Source: Gautieria morchelliformis (taxonomy: Eukaryota; Basidiomycota; Agaricomycetes; Gomphales; Gomphaceae). Taken from it: DNA of 64,000 nt. Made by a program: the position numbers and the translations under genes. Location: NCBI GenBank assembly GCA_015179125.1, contig WHVA01000197.1, positions 62,001-126,000 on the forward strand. The letters run 5' to 3'. Below, one piece after another: positions 20,310 through 30,756 of the stretch. Positions within the stretch are counted from its first letter, which is position 1. Every line of letters starts with the position of its first letter. Under the pieces are notes generated by a model, which had not been told where the DNA came from, searched no databases, and saw nothing but the letters and a program-made list of their open reading frames with translations.

Positions 20310-22292
20310 GAGGAATCCAAGCTACCTACGTCTAAAGAAGAGAAGAAGGCCATTCCGGCATCAGTGCCTGTGCCCGGTCGCTTAGTCAGCGAAGAGGCAA
20401 AGATCGAAGAAATTGATGAAAGTGCACCGGAAGAATATCTTGAAAAGCTGCAACCTATTCAGGGAGTTGATGACAGACCTAGAGAAGCTGAACCGATAAG
20501 GAGAAGCGAAAGGATCCGTCAACAACAAGTGCAGTCGGCCCCATCAGGTCCCGTGACAAGATCTCAAACTCAGAGACAAACTGGCGCACATATGACTACG
20601 CTAGCTTACGAGGACGTTGAGGACCATGAAGAAGTTTTATTCGACCAAGAATTATCCTCCGAGATTGATGGCATCAGTAGCTATGAGTGTGCCATCAGTG
20701 CGTTTCTAACCGACGGTCAAAACAATAACAAGGTGCCGGATTTGAGTCAAATTGAACCTAGCAATGCAGACGAAGCTCTGAATAATCCTATGTGGAAGAA
20801 ATCAATGGACAAAGAGTATGAGGCCCTAATCGACAAGGGAGTGTGGGAAAGAACCAAACCACCTCCTGGAGCCAACATTGTCGGCAACAAATGGGTCTAC
20901 CTTTGGAAGCGTAATCCAGAAGGGAAACCAATAGTACCTAAATCGAGAATGGTCGCCCAAGGCTTCACGCAGAAGTTTGGAATCGACTATGATGAGACAT
21001 ACTCACCTGTTGCTCGGTTATCCTCCCTACGGATCATATGCGCCATTGCTGCTAGGAATGACTGGCCTATTCATCAAATGGACGTGGACTATGCATACCT
21101 CAATGCTAAGTTGCCCGAACCTATTTACATGAAGCAGCCGTATGGATATGAGTCAGGAGACAAAGGCGAAGTGCTACTTTTGAAGAAAGCACTCTACGGC
21201 CTCAAGCAATCTGGAAGAGAATGGTACAAACGTCTAAGTGGTGAATTCCACAAGTTAGGATTCACTACGTCAGCCACAGACGGGCCTGTGTTTTATAGAC
21301 GTGGCGGAAAGGGGCATGTGATCATTGCAACAGCTGTGGACGACCTTACCATCACAGCTGAGAATCAGTCAGTCCTGGACGAAGTCAAACGAGATCTTGC
21401 TCAGGTCTTCAGTATGAAAGATCTAGGCGAGATTCATTGGCTATTGAATCTCAAAATCGAAAGAGACTGGCAGAAGAAGACCATTGCAATTTCACAACCT
21501 GCATACATCGAGAAGATCATCAAAAAATTTAATCTTGAAGATGCAAAGACTTATGCTACGCCTCTTGATCCAGCCGTAAAATTATCTAAAGACCAATGTC
21601 CTTCTACAGAGAGAGGCAAGAAAGCCATGTCGAAATTTCCATACAGGCAAGCTATAGGATCACTGATGTGGGCGGCTGTAGCCACTCGACCTGACATTGC
21701 ATTTGCGGTGTCATTACTCTCGCAATTCCTTGAAAATCCAGGTGGCACACACTGGAATGCAGTCAAACGTGTCTTCAAATATTTGAAAGGCACGAAGCAT
21801 TACAAGCTCACACTTGGAAGAAATCAAGACGGCTTGATGGGGTATTCAGATGCGGATTGGGGTTCACAGAGTCATAGGCGTTCGTATTCGGCATACTTAT
21901 TTCAGATTGATGGAGGCACTGTTTCATGGAGTTGCCAGAAACAGTCGATAGTAGCCCTCTCATCAACTGAAGCCGAATTCGTTGCCCTGACCCATGCGGG
22001 CAAAGAGGCTCTTTGGATGCGCCATTTTATTTCTGAAATATTCCAACCACTGAACAGACCCATCCAAGTTTATTCAGACAATCAATCAGCCATTGCCATC
22101 ACGTATGGCACCCAACAACACACGAGAACCAAGCATTTCGACATCCGATTATATTTCCTTCGAGATATAATCAAAAATCAACAAGCCAAGCTCGTTTATT
22201 TGCCAACCGAACAAATGTTGGCAGATATCCTCACTAAAGGACTTCCTAGTCCTAGAGTGAAGATTCTCAACGAGCAAATCGGAATATATTAA
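20310..22292 (+). pseudogene. Copia pol, C-terminal part (RT, RNase H)
   Basis: Continuation of the frame cut at 12270. It opens immediately after the right copy of TTTCTATT with EESKLPTSKEEKK. RT motifs: NPMWKKSMDKEYEAL, NKWVYLWKRNPEGKP, MDVDYAYLNAKLPEPIYM, LKKALYGLKQSGREWY, and the active-site Asp pair in ATAVDDLTITAE. RNase H follows with GYSDADWGSQSHRRSYSA, LSSTEAEFVALTHAGKEA, YSDNQSAIAI and TKHFDIRLYF. The stop at 22292 is just before the purine tract. Without a start codon this half is not an independent gene; it needs removal of the KDZ element to be read. Confidence 0.93.
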
Positions 22293-22295
22293 GCT

Positions 22296-22305
22296 TGAGG
22301 GGGCG
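22296..22305 (+). promoter_or_regulatory. Copia polypurine tract
   Basis: TGAGGGGGCG immediately upstream of the TG of the 3' LTR, the usual place for plus-strand priming. The second copia element has the same tract at 38971-38980. Confidence 0.75.
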
Positions 22306-22803
22306 TGTTGGGTGCATTTATGCTCCTGCACCAAAATCAAGCATAATATATCCAATTTGTTGTGTGGCCTTCCAATTTCTTCTCACATTGTTCTTGTATT
22401 ATGCATCCATTTCTCTGGTTATTTTCGAAATTTTCCACTCATTCCTTATCTCTCTATTTCATCTTGTTATTCCTACTTTCACAAGCGGCTGCACCCAGCG
22501 GAGTCTGAAATGACTTCGACGCGCGAGCTCTTGGGCGCTAAAGGGCCGGGTAGTAGTACATGCGCAGTGGAACACATTTCCCCCTCTCTCAGTGACCACT
22601 AAATTCACTGAGAGAGGCAAGTAAATTAGTCTAGTAGTCTTTGCATTTATTGACCTAGAAATCCTCTGTAGTGAATTGATTTCTAGGTAGTGTATAATAT
22701 ATTTATAGTGACCACTAAATTCACTGAGAGAGTGAATTGATTTCTAGTCTATTCTTTTGAATAACAAGTCCATACCTACTGCCTATAATTCCTGTCCTCT
22801 ACA
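22306..22803 (+). repeat. Copia 3' LTR (498 bp)
   Basis: Appears identical to 9506-10003 along its entire length by eye. Followed by GGATC, the target duplication. Confidence 0.96.
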
Positions 22804-22848
22804 GGATCTGAGTGATATCATCATCATCGTTACTTGAATATCATAACA

Positions 22849-23185
22849 GGAAGTGTTCGGGGCATTTCGGTAGTCGATACCGCATGTGCTTGTTGGGATC
22901 GATGAGGTTGATCTCATGGTTGATCTCCCATAGTGGCGGGAGTTCTAGTGGAATTCCACTGACTAGGTCAGTGATTTGTTCCATCCATTCCTCACAGAGG
23001 CGAGGAAGGTCATCGTCCGTTAGGATGATGGTGGTGGTTGGCTTAGAAGCCATTAGGAGCTGTGTGCATCTATTAGGTCCCGCGGTGCGCGGAACCGCTT
23101 TCCTCTTCCCCATCGCTTTCACCGTTAGGTGAGAGCGCCTCTCCCTACGGTTGTAGGGTGAGTTCGAGGACAAGTTGTCCCGCAA
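22849..23185 (-). pseudogene. Gypsy pol, N-terminal RT part
   Basis: Minus-strand frame from MGKRKAVPRTAGPNR to KCPEHF, where the solo LTR breaks it at 22848. It continues at 8826 with HFREEL. Contains WINHE-like text LWEINHEINLIDPNKHM, the lead-in of gypsy RT. The parallel copy at 33920-34333 runs through the same point without interruption, which shows the original order. Confidence 0.88.
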
Positions 23186-23200
23186 CTCGTCCTCCTGGCT

Positions 23201-25945
23201 TCAATGAGCCAGGTTAGGCTTCGGTGCCTGGGTGATCCTGCTCACCCATGGCCCCTTGTCCTCATTCATCAATCTGTCATCGTTGAACGAGACCTTGCCC
23301 GTGGGGATCACTTTGCTCCCCTTGCAGATCGTCCCTGGGTTCAAGAAGTCCAGGGTTATGCTGAATCTCCTTAGGAACGGTGTCCCTAAGATAGCGTCGT
23401 AATATTCTACGTTGGCCACGTCGAAATATTCATCGTATGTTTCACAACCAAATTTGATGGTCGTGTTCGTTCCATAATTGATCGTGGAACGGCTGCCTAT
23501 GCAGGTTAGCTGCAGCATGATTGGCTGCTCCAGGGAGAATGTCTTCATCCCTGTAGCTAGCGTGAATTCAGGGGATAGCAATACCCCTTCGCTGCCGCTA
23601 TCTAGCAGGCAGTGGGCTTTTACGCTGTTTATTTCCCAGTACCCCGATAGGGTACGGTTCTCACTGCGTGGGCGCGTTGGCCATGTCCTGTGTTTGCTTC
23701 GGTGGTGATACATCGGCTCGGCTGCCTTGTCTGGCATGACCGACGTGCATGCCGCCATGACTTTCATGGTGGCGGCATTGTCTTCCGGCATGAATCTGAT
23801 CACGCTGGACCTGTAGGTGGTGTCTTCCACCTCCTCATCGCATTCGTAGTATTGGGATGGTTCGGGGTCCCACTCTTCAGTGGGCGCATCTCCGTTGTCC
23901 GGAGTGTCGTTGGGTTGGGGATCACCCTCCCCCTCTTCATCAATTTGATGGAGAGAATTTTGACCGAGATCCGTCTCCAGATCTTCGGTCTCCTCTTCGT
24001 GCCTCGCGGCCGCTGTCCTGATACCGGACTTAAGCCGGGGGCATTCTGCCCTCTTGTGGCCAGGTTGGCCGCATTCGAAGCACGTGGTGCTGCTTTGGCC
24101 GCCCCTGGGTCGATCATTAGGTCGCCCCAACGCTTTCGCCGGTGGGGCAGGTCGTGGGGACAACCCTGATGCTTGAGGCTGTTTAGCTTCAGGTGGGCGT
24201 CCAGCTTGTGCTGGGCATGGGAGCGGCAGTCGTTGTGCCGCTCCATTTCTCAAAAACAGGCTGGGCTTGGTCAGGCCCATTTGTGTCAACGGCTTGCTCC
24301 CTGTGAGCCGGGCAGCGCTTGCCGTTGCTGCTGTGCTTTCTGCGCAGCGCATCCCCATGTTGTATCGGGATGACTCCTCGATCATCAGGGCCGTCTTGAA
24401 GAGTTGCTCTATTGAGCTGCTCTCGGCATTGTAGCCCTTTTTGAGGACTTCATTGCGCAGTGTTTCGTGCAGCGCCAATACGAACCGTCTCCGGAACGTG
24501 TAATCGTCTGGCGGCTGTATCATACGTGCCGCATATTTCGTGAGCTCGTTCAGCATCTCCTGAACAGTTTTCATGCCCTGCATGACCGCGTCGAATTTAT
24601 TCAATGCGTGATGGTACGTCAGTGTGTGCAGGAACCTTTTTTGAAGGCCTTGCATCACAGTTTCCAGCGTCCAGTTGCGGACCTGGCGATCAAAGTGTTC
24701 TACGTTTCGAAGGAACCACTCCTGGGCTTCGCCGGTGAGGCGAGTGCCCATGTAGCCAACCTGCATGTCTATGCTGGTTGGCCCTAGGAGGCAATTCATT
24801 TTCAGCTGTCGTAGGATGGCTGCCACGAAGATCTCAAACTCTTCGAGGTCCGATCCCCTGGCATATGGCTCGGGGTGAGCCAATTTTACGCCGGCTTTCG
24901 CTAGCACAGACTTCTCTGGGTCTGTGTCCACGGCGTCTGCTAACGCCATGTGGATCATCTGTGTGATCCCATCGTACGGCTCCATTGGTACGACGTCGGC
25001 CTGGTCAGGGATTCCCTGGCCTTCCGTTGGGGCCATGGATCGCTCGCGCGGCTGTGACGCCGCGCGGGGCAGGCTGTTGTATGCCCTGACGGGACCCGGG
25101 CCCAGATCTGGCTCAGGATCGGGAGCATTTTGTGCTCTCGGTTCAGGGGGAATTTTGTGCCTGGTGTCCCCGGTCAGTCCTGCGTTGCGGATCTGCAGCC
25201 TGCTGTTGTAGGCTGCGCGTGCCTGCCATGCGTTCTGTACTGCTCGTGTGAGCTGCTCGTCGGGCAGCTGAGCAGTGTGGCTGTGGGCCACTGTTTCTTC
25301 AGTGTTCTTCGCTACTAGCTTGAGGGCCCATGTATGGTGGCATGCGGCTGCGGCTTCTTTACGCTGCCAGTGTGCGACTTCGAGCTCTAGGCTCTCGGTC
25401 GTCGTTTCAGAGTCAGGTTCTGAGGCGACCTGTTCCCTGACAATCTGTTGGATCGTCTTACGGCTGTCCGTTGGGGCAGCCGGTTGCTCTTGAGGTTCAT
25501 TCCTGAACCTTACATCATGTTCGACCGGGACGGCTGGTGGCGGCATTCGCTGCTTGTCCCGCTCCTTTCGGCACAGGTCTTCTACGTCATGACCACGTTC
25601 ATTGGCTGCGGACTGTCGCGAGCTCGGACGTGTTGTGTTGTGTTCCCCGTGTGGGCGGAGGGCCTTCTGGACGCCCTCCAGTGTGGCTGCGTCTTGCAGC
25701 CTGATCTCCTCCACCTGATGGAGTTCCTTGCCGATTGCCATTAGGGCGGAGGCGGCGTTGTCAAGCTGCAATGCCAGCTGATCGTGCTTGTGACGCGTCA
25801 GCATGCTTCGGTGCAGCGCATCCTGCACCTGCTTGTTCAGTGCCTCTGCCATCTCGTGGTCGATGGCGTGAGATCTCGAGCTCCTGCAACTGGAGCTCAA
25901 GTATTCCGAGCCCTGACCATCGTCTGGGGCTCGTCTTTTTGCCAT
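23201..25945 (-). CDS. Gypsy gag-protease polyprotein (914 aa)
   Basis: The N-terminal third is charged and helical (DALHRSMLTRHKHDQLALQL). Retrotransposon gag (capsid) lies around residues 370-530: LTGEAQEWFLRNVEHF, VMQGLQKRFLHTLTYHHAL, then EVLKKGYNAESSSIEQLF. A CCHC knuckle CFECGQPGHKRAEC follows at about residue 620. The retropepsin domain near 780-890 has CLLDSGSEGVLL as the active-site turn (DSG) and AILGTPFLRRFSI as the second box. The stop at 23201 separates it from pol by a few codons. A Met at 25945 is used here, but the real gag start is probably at 26309, with a frame lesion between. Open for 914 codons, so less decayed than pol. Confidence 0.9.
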   Translation of the reverse strand: MAKRRAPDDGQGSEYLSSSCRSSRSHAIDHEMAEALNKQVQDALHRSMLTRHKHDQLALQLDNAASALMAIGKELHQVEEIRLQDAATLEGVQKALRPHGEHNTTRPSSRQSAANERGHDVEDLCRKERDKQRMPPPAVPVEHDVRFRNEPQEQPAAPTDSRKTIQQIVREQVASEPDSETTTESLELEVAHWQRKEAAAACHHTWALKLVAKNTEETVAHSHTAQLPDEQLTRAVQNAWQARAAYNSRLQIRNAGLTGDTRHKIPPEPRAQNAPDPEPDLGPGPVRAYNSLPRAASQPRERSMAPTEGQGIPDQADVVPMEPYDGITQMIHMALADAVDTDPEKSVLAKAGVKLAHPEPYARGSDLEEFEIFVAAILRQLKMNCLLGPTSIDMQVGYMGTRLTGEAQEWFLRNVEHFDRQVRNWTLETVMQGLQKRFLHTLTYHHALNKFDAVMQGMKTVQEMLNELTKYAARMIQPPDDYTFRRRFVLALHETLRNEVLKKGYNAESSSIEQLFKTALMIEESSRYNMGMRCAESTAATASAARLTGSKPLTQMGLTKPSLFLRNGAAQRLPLPCPAQAGRPPEAKQPQASGLSPRPAPPAKALGRPNDRPRGGQSSTTCFECGQPGHKRAECPRLKSGIRTAAARHEEETEDLETDLGQNSLHQIDEEGEGDPQPNDTPDNGDAPTEEWDPEPSQYYECDEEVEDTTYRSSVIRFMPEDNAATMKVMAACTSVMPDKAAEPMYHHRSKHRTWPTRPRSENRTLSGYWEINSVKAHCLLDSGSEGVLLSPEFTLATGMKTFSLEQPIMLQLTCIGSRSTINYGTNTTIKFGCETYDEYFDVANVEYYDAILGTPFLRRFSITLDFLNPGTICKGSKVIPTGKVSFNDDRLMNEDKGPWVSRITQAPKPNLAH

Positions 25946-25970
25946 CGTCCCCTTTCAGGGACGATCATCG

Positions 25971-26309
25971 TCACTCTACTTCATGAGCGTCGGTTTGAGT
26001 CGTGGCTTTGTGTGCGCCTTGACGTTGATGCTCTGCCATCTGCTGATGGCGAGACTTCTCTGCCCTTTCCTTTGTCTCTGGGCAGAGGGGAATGGGGGGG
26101 CGGCACCGGGCCGTTGATGAGACGTGGTCGGGGTTTTCCTCATCCTCCACTGGGGGGACGAGGGCAGTGAGATCTACGATCTCTCTGTCTTCTACGGTCC
26201 TGGACTCTTGGTCCAGGGTAGCATCAGCCGTCGTGTCACTGGGCTGCGCCTGGGGCGTGGACCTCAAGCTCGTCGCTCGTGTCCGTCTTTGACTGCGTGG
26301 AATCATCAT
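25971..26309 (-). pseudogene. Gypsy gag N-terminus, out of frame with the rest
   Basis: Reads MIPRSQRR then TTADATLDQESRTVEDREIVDLTALVPP, which is also found in the plus-strand copy at 30281-30420. In that copy the text runs on into the gag at GRRQKRRAP; here a frameshift and stop separate it from MAKRRAPDDGQGSEY at 25945. Confidence 0.75.
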
Positions 26310-26447
26310 GCTCGCAGCTGACAGTAGAGGGTCTACTGGAGGGTCTCAACGATGTTTGGTCGTCGACGCAGCGATCTTTTTCAAGATTGCTTCGAATCCA
26401 CAATCGTTTGGTCGCATGGGGATCAACCACAGGATAGTTCAAAAAGG

Positions 26448-26659
26448 TGTAAAGATTGACGATCTTAAGCCTTGGTCACAAGGGCACACAGAACTTGACC
26501 AATGTGTGGTATTCTGATGCTATGTAGTGACAGTATAGGAGTAAGATGCGATGGGAACCGATGACCGGTTCCCACGCATAAACTATACAGTGGGTCCCTA
26601 AGGGGCCCACTGGGGTAATATAATAACTATTGTACATGTAGATACATAGGTTATTTACA
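26448..26659 (-). repeat. Gypsy 5' LTR (212 bp)
   Basis: Partner of 1902-2113. The element is read on the minus strand, so this LTR carries the promoter. Downstream of it (minus strand) a conserved CCTTTTTGAACTATCC is shared with the copy at 30107. The expected primer site starting TGG is not directly at the LTR edge. Confidence 0.92.
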
Positions 26660-27125
26660 GAGGAGAGCATAGATTGTACTCTGCATACCAAAGCCTGTCA
26701 CTCATCTATGATGACCTTGTGTGAATTGGTAGCTTACACCGTAGATATGCTGCAAGACAGACTGTGTCCAAGACAGACTATCAAAGGGTTACTCCAAGTA
26801 CAATATGGCAAGTCAAATCACTATGATACCAGGGGGTGCAATATCCATGTGTCAATGAGCATTTGCCCTGGGAAACTCATGTGGCACCTCTGCATGGTGT
26901 CCATGAAGTGCCATGCTCAAACTGGCTGAGATCAAGCTTTGTGGACCCCGGGGCTATAACAGCAGTATTTGCTGGCCACCACAAACCTACCTGAGACCAG
27001 GGTGGAACCCAAAATAAACGTTCTGAGCGCAAGTTGAGCAACCAGCCATTTTCTAGCCGTGAGTCATGTCTAAACCAAGGCCCTCTACCTGTGAAAAGGA
27101 TATTAGCAGATTTCGTCATGTTAAA
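26660..27125. repeat. Proximal 3' flank of W1, duplicated at W2
   Basis: Matches 39470-39925 almost base for base, from GAGGAGAGCATAGATTG to the stop codons. No gene in it. The alignment shows that W1 and W2 arose by duplication of gene plus 3' flank. Confidence 0.9.
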
Positions 27126-29317
27126 TCAAGGTAACACCTGCTGACTAGGTGTGTGACCTGCGAATGGTGCTGAAATGAGCTCCCCGGCATCTGCATTCCA
27201 CACACGCATTGTCCTGTCAGCAGACCCGGAGACGATGCGCTTTCCATCGTGCGAGAACACCACTGACGTGACGAAGTCGGTGTGGTCCTCGAATGGTGCT
27301 GAAATGAGCTCCCCGGTGTCTGCATTCCACACACGGATCGTCTTGTCATCAGACCCGGAGACAATGCGCTTGCTGTCGTGCGAGAACGCCACTGATGTGA
27401 CCGGGCCAGCGTGGCCTTCGAATGGTGCTGAAATGAGCTCCCCGGTATCTGCATTCCACACACAGATCATCCTGTCATCAGGCCCGGAGACGATGCACTT
27501 GCCATCGTGCGAGAACGCCACCGACCTGACCCAGGCGGTGTGGCTGACAAATGGTGCTGAAATGAGCTCCCCAGTGTCTGCATTCCAGACACGGATCATC
27601 CTGTCAAAAGACCCGGAGACGATACGCTTGTCGTCGTGCGAGAATGCCACCGACTTGTACAAGGTGGTGTAGCCGACAAATGGTGCTGCAATGAGCTCCC
27701 CAGTGTCCGCATTCCACACACGGATCGTCGGGTCACGAGACCCGGAGACGATGCGCTTTGTTGGGTGCATTTATGCTCCTGCACCAAAATCAAGCATAAT
27801 ATATCCAATTTGTTGTGTGGCCTTCCAATTTCTTCTCACATTGTTCTTGTATTATGCATCCATTTCTCTGGTTATTTTCGAAATTTTCCACTCATTCCTT
27901 ATCTCTCTATTTCATCTTGTTATTCCTACTTTCACAAGCGGCTGCACCCAGCGGAGTCTGAAATGACTTCGACGCGCGAGCTCTTGGGCGCTAAAGGGCC
28001 GGGTAGTAGTACATGCGCAGTGGAACACATTTCCCCCTCTCTCAGTGACCACTAAATTCACTGAGAGAGGCAAGTAAATTAGTCTAGTAGTCTTTGCATT
28101 TATTGACCTAGAAATCCTCTGTAGTGAATTGATTTCTAGGTAGTGTATAATATATTTATAGCGACCACTAAATTCACTGAGAGAGTGAATTGATTTCTAG
28201 TCTATTCTTTTGAATAACAAGTCCATACCTACTGCCTATAATTCCTGTCCTCTACACGCTTGCTGTCGTGCGAGAACGCCACTGACGTGATGAAGTCGGT
28301 GTGGCCCTCGAATGGTGCTGAAATGAGCTCCCCGGTGTCTGCATTCCACACACGCATCGTCTCGTCATCAGACCCGGAGACGATGCGCTTGCTGTCGTGC
28401 GAGAACGCCACTGACGTGACCCATCTGGTGTGGCCTTCGAATGGTGCTGAAATGAGCTCCCCGGTGTCTGCATTCCACACATAGATCGTCGTGTTTTCAG
28501 CCCCAGAGACGGTGCGCTTGTCATCGTGCGAGAATGCCACCGACGTGACCGGCTCGGTGAGGCCTTTGAATGGTGCTGAAATGAGCTCCCCAGTATCTGC
28601 ATTCCACACACAGATGGTCTTGTCACTAGATCCCGAGACGATGCGCTTGCTGTCATGCGAGAACACCACTGACATGACCAAGTCAGTGTGGCCGACAAAT
28701 GGTGCTGAAATGAGCTCCCCGGTGTCTGCATTCCACACACGGATCGTCTTCTCAAGAGACCCGGAGACGATGCGCTTGCTGTCATGCAAGAACGCCACCG
28801 ACCTGACCATGGCAGTGTGGCCTTCGAAGGGTGCTGAAATGAGCTCCCCGGTGTCTACATTCCACACATGGATCGTCTCGTCATGAGACCTGGAGAAGAT
28901 GCGTTTGCTGTCATGCAAGAACGCCACCGAATAGATGGCGCCGGTGTGGCCCTTGAATGGTCCTGAAACGAGCTCCCCAGTGTCTGCATTCCACACATGG
29001 ATCGTCTTGTCAAGAGACCCGGAGACGATGCGCTTGCTGTCGTGCGAGAACGCCACTGACGTGATGGCAGCGTGGCCTTCAAATGGTGCTGAAATGAGCT
29101 CCTCGGTGTCTGCATTCCACACACGGATCATCTTGTCATCAGACCCGGAGACGATGCGTTTGCCGTCATGCAAAAATGCCACCGAATAGACGATGCCGGT
29201 GTGGCCTAGCAGAATGGTTTGAATAGGTAGGCACGTCGTCGCTTTCCCGGTCTCTATGCGGAGCAGTCGTGGAAATCGTGGGAGGTAAGTCTCAGAGAGT
29301 AAAGGTGGCGAAGGCAC
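27126..29317 (-). pseudogene. W1: WD40-repeat part of an NLR-like gene, 5' truncated and LTR-split
   Basis: The minus strand encodes about 12 WD40 repeats of 43 aa of the type HT..V.SVAFSHDSKRIVSGS.DKTIRVWNADTGELISAPF. It ends with the C-terminus GHTPSQQVLP shared by W3 and, before its nonsense change, W2. A 498-bp solo LTR (27759-28256) interrupts repeat 8 between SHDSKR and IVSGS; removing it with one CGCTT restores the frame. Upstream only the linker SETYLPRFPRLLRIETGKA survives; the NACHT and N-terminal exons of W2 are missing and the sequence runs into the inverted repeat ending at 29346. The start MPSPPLL is created by the junction, so translation is doubtful. Normal WD40 propellers mediate ligand sensing in STAND proteins. 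Confidence 0.88.
27759..28256 (+). mobile_element. Solo copia LTR inside W1
   Basis: TGTTGGGTGC...TCTACA, 498 bp, one visible difference from the LTRs of the full copia element (TATAGCGACC for TATAGTGACC). CGCTT is duplicated (27754-27758, 28257-28261). A solo LTR is the usual footprint of recombination between the two LTRs of an inserted element. Confidence 0.96.
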
Positions 29318-29345
29318 TTATGTATGAAACCATGTCTTGGGACCC

Positions 29346-29944
29346 GCATACATGCCACCCTGCATGGACTCTTCGTCCATTCGGTTGAACCCACACGACC
29401 TACGGAAGGGACATCCCGCGAACACACTTTGGCCATATGAACACCCAAAGGGGTTGGATTAAGAAGATGATGGGGTTAGTGATGAACCATCACGCCGGGT
29501 AAATGGTATTGATTGTATTTGATGGCATGCCTGCTGGTGAAATGTGCGAGTAGCGAATAGCGGTTCGGAGAATGGGGTGAACAGCGAATAGAGTGGCTGT
29601 AGAGGAGGAGTGGTCGAAGTGAGGGTTGAAGCTGAGCGAAGGTGGAGGAGGTATGGCGAAAGGGGAAACGGGGATTCCAAGGTGCAGGAAATACACAAGT
29701 CATGACAATGTGATCATAGGAACACCATCGAAAGAGGGTTGAGCAGAGGCGGTGATAGGACCAGTGATGGACCACCAAGTTGGTCCAAAAACATCGATCG
29801 TATGTTGATGACGTGGCTATGGTGAGTGGCGTGAATAGCAAAGATTGGTCGCCAAACAGGGCAAGGGCGATTGGAGCGAACACGGAAGTGGAGTGAGAAA
29901 TGGGAGGACAGAGTATGCAAGTATGGGAAATAAATGCATCATGA
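29346..29944 (-). repeat. 600-bp inverted repeat, left copy
   Basis: Read on the minus strand it starts TGTCATGATGCATTTA and ends GGCATGTATGC. It matches 35521-36122 in opposite orientation with moderate divergence. Its TG start touches the gypsy fragment at 29945. No coding sequence is supported. It may be an LTR of another family. Confidence 0.8.
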
Positions 29945-30756
29945 CAGCCCCTTAGGGACCCACTGTATAGTTTATGTGTGGGAACCAGCCAGCGGTTCCC
30001 ATCGCATTTTACTCTTACCTGTCACTACGTAGCATTCAGAATACCACACTTTGGTCAAGTTCTGTTGTGCCCTTGTGATACAAGGCGTAAGATCGATATC
30101 TTTACACCTTTTTGAACTATCCTGCGGTTGATCGCCATGCGATCAACCGATTGTGGATTTGAAGCAATCTTGAAAACGATCACTGCGTCGACAACTAAAA
30201 ATTGTTGAGACCCTCCAGTAGACCTTCTACTGTCAGCTGTGAGCATGATGATTCCACGCAGACGAAGATGGACATGAGCCATGAGCTCATGGTCCACGCC
30301 ACAGGCTCAGACCAGTGACACAACGGCTGATGCTACCCTGGACCAAGAATCCAGGACGCCAGAAGACGGAGAGATCGTAGATCTCACTGCCCTCGTCCCC
30401 CCAATAGAGGATGAGGAAAACCCGGACTATGTCTCACCGAGCCTGATAGAGGATGAGACATCACCAGGCGGCAAGCCAGCGCCACCCCCCCAATCCCCTC
30501 TGCCCAGAGACAAAGGAAAAGGCAGAGAGATCTTGCCGTTGTCAGATGGCAGAGCATCGACATCGAGATGGGCACAAAGCCAAGACTCGAACCGCCGCTC
30601 ACGAAATCAAGCGACAACTATTGTCCCCGAAGGAGGACGAAGACAAAAAAGACGAGCCCCCAACAACGGTCAGGGCTCGGAATACTCGAGCTCAAGTCGC
30701 AAGAACTCGAGGACACACGCCATCGAAAACGAGACGGCTGAGGCAATGAACAAACA

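Larger units (their letters stand above)
9506..22803 (+). mobile_element. Ty1/copia retrotransposon carrying a KDZ insertion
   Basis: Two 498-bp LTRs (9506-10003, 22306-22803) that look identical base for base bound the element, with GGATC on both sides (9501-9505, 22804-22808). An initiator-tRNA-type primer site follows the left LTR, and a purine tract (GAGGGGGCG) precedes the right LTR. The coding order gag, protease, integrase, RT, RNase H is that of Ty1/copia. With the KDZ transposon and one TSD copy removed the polyprotein is a single open frame of 1,414 aa, so the element was probably intact when hit. Confidence 0.95.
8827..22848. mobile_element. Solo LTR (719 bp net) in gypsy RT, split by the copia element
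   Basis: The gypsy RT frame is broken at ...CTCTCGGAAG. The inserted sequence starts TGATAAGAG at 8827 and ends CATAACA at 22848. GGAAG is duplicated on both sides (8822-8826, 22849-22853). Only 8827-9505 and 22809-22848 belong to this LTR; 9506-22808 is the copia element plus one copy of its TSD. TG...CA ends and a 5-bp duplication fit a solo LTR left by LTR-LTR recombination. No coding sequence is convincing in it, although 9008-9451 is open on the minus strand. Confidence 0.85.
1902..26659 (-). mobile_element. Chromodomain Ty3/gypsy LTR retrotransposon, interrupted
   Basis: Two 212-bp LTRs beginning TGTAAAG and ending TTTACA (1902-2113 and 26448-26659) bound the element, and GAGGA flanks it on both sides (1897-1901, 26660-26664). 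Reading on the minus strand the order is gag N-terminus, gag with zinc knuckle, protease, reverse transcriptase, RNase H, integrase, chromodomain, then two extra ORFs. Removing two later insertions (8827-22848 and 2901-3866, each with one TSD copy) leaves about 9.76 kb. The RT reading frame joins directly across the first insertion: the right side ends in CPEHF and the left side resumes with HFREEL. Two stop codons in the integrase and frameshifts in gag make it non-autonomous. Confidence 0.92.
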
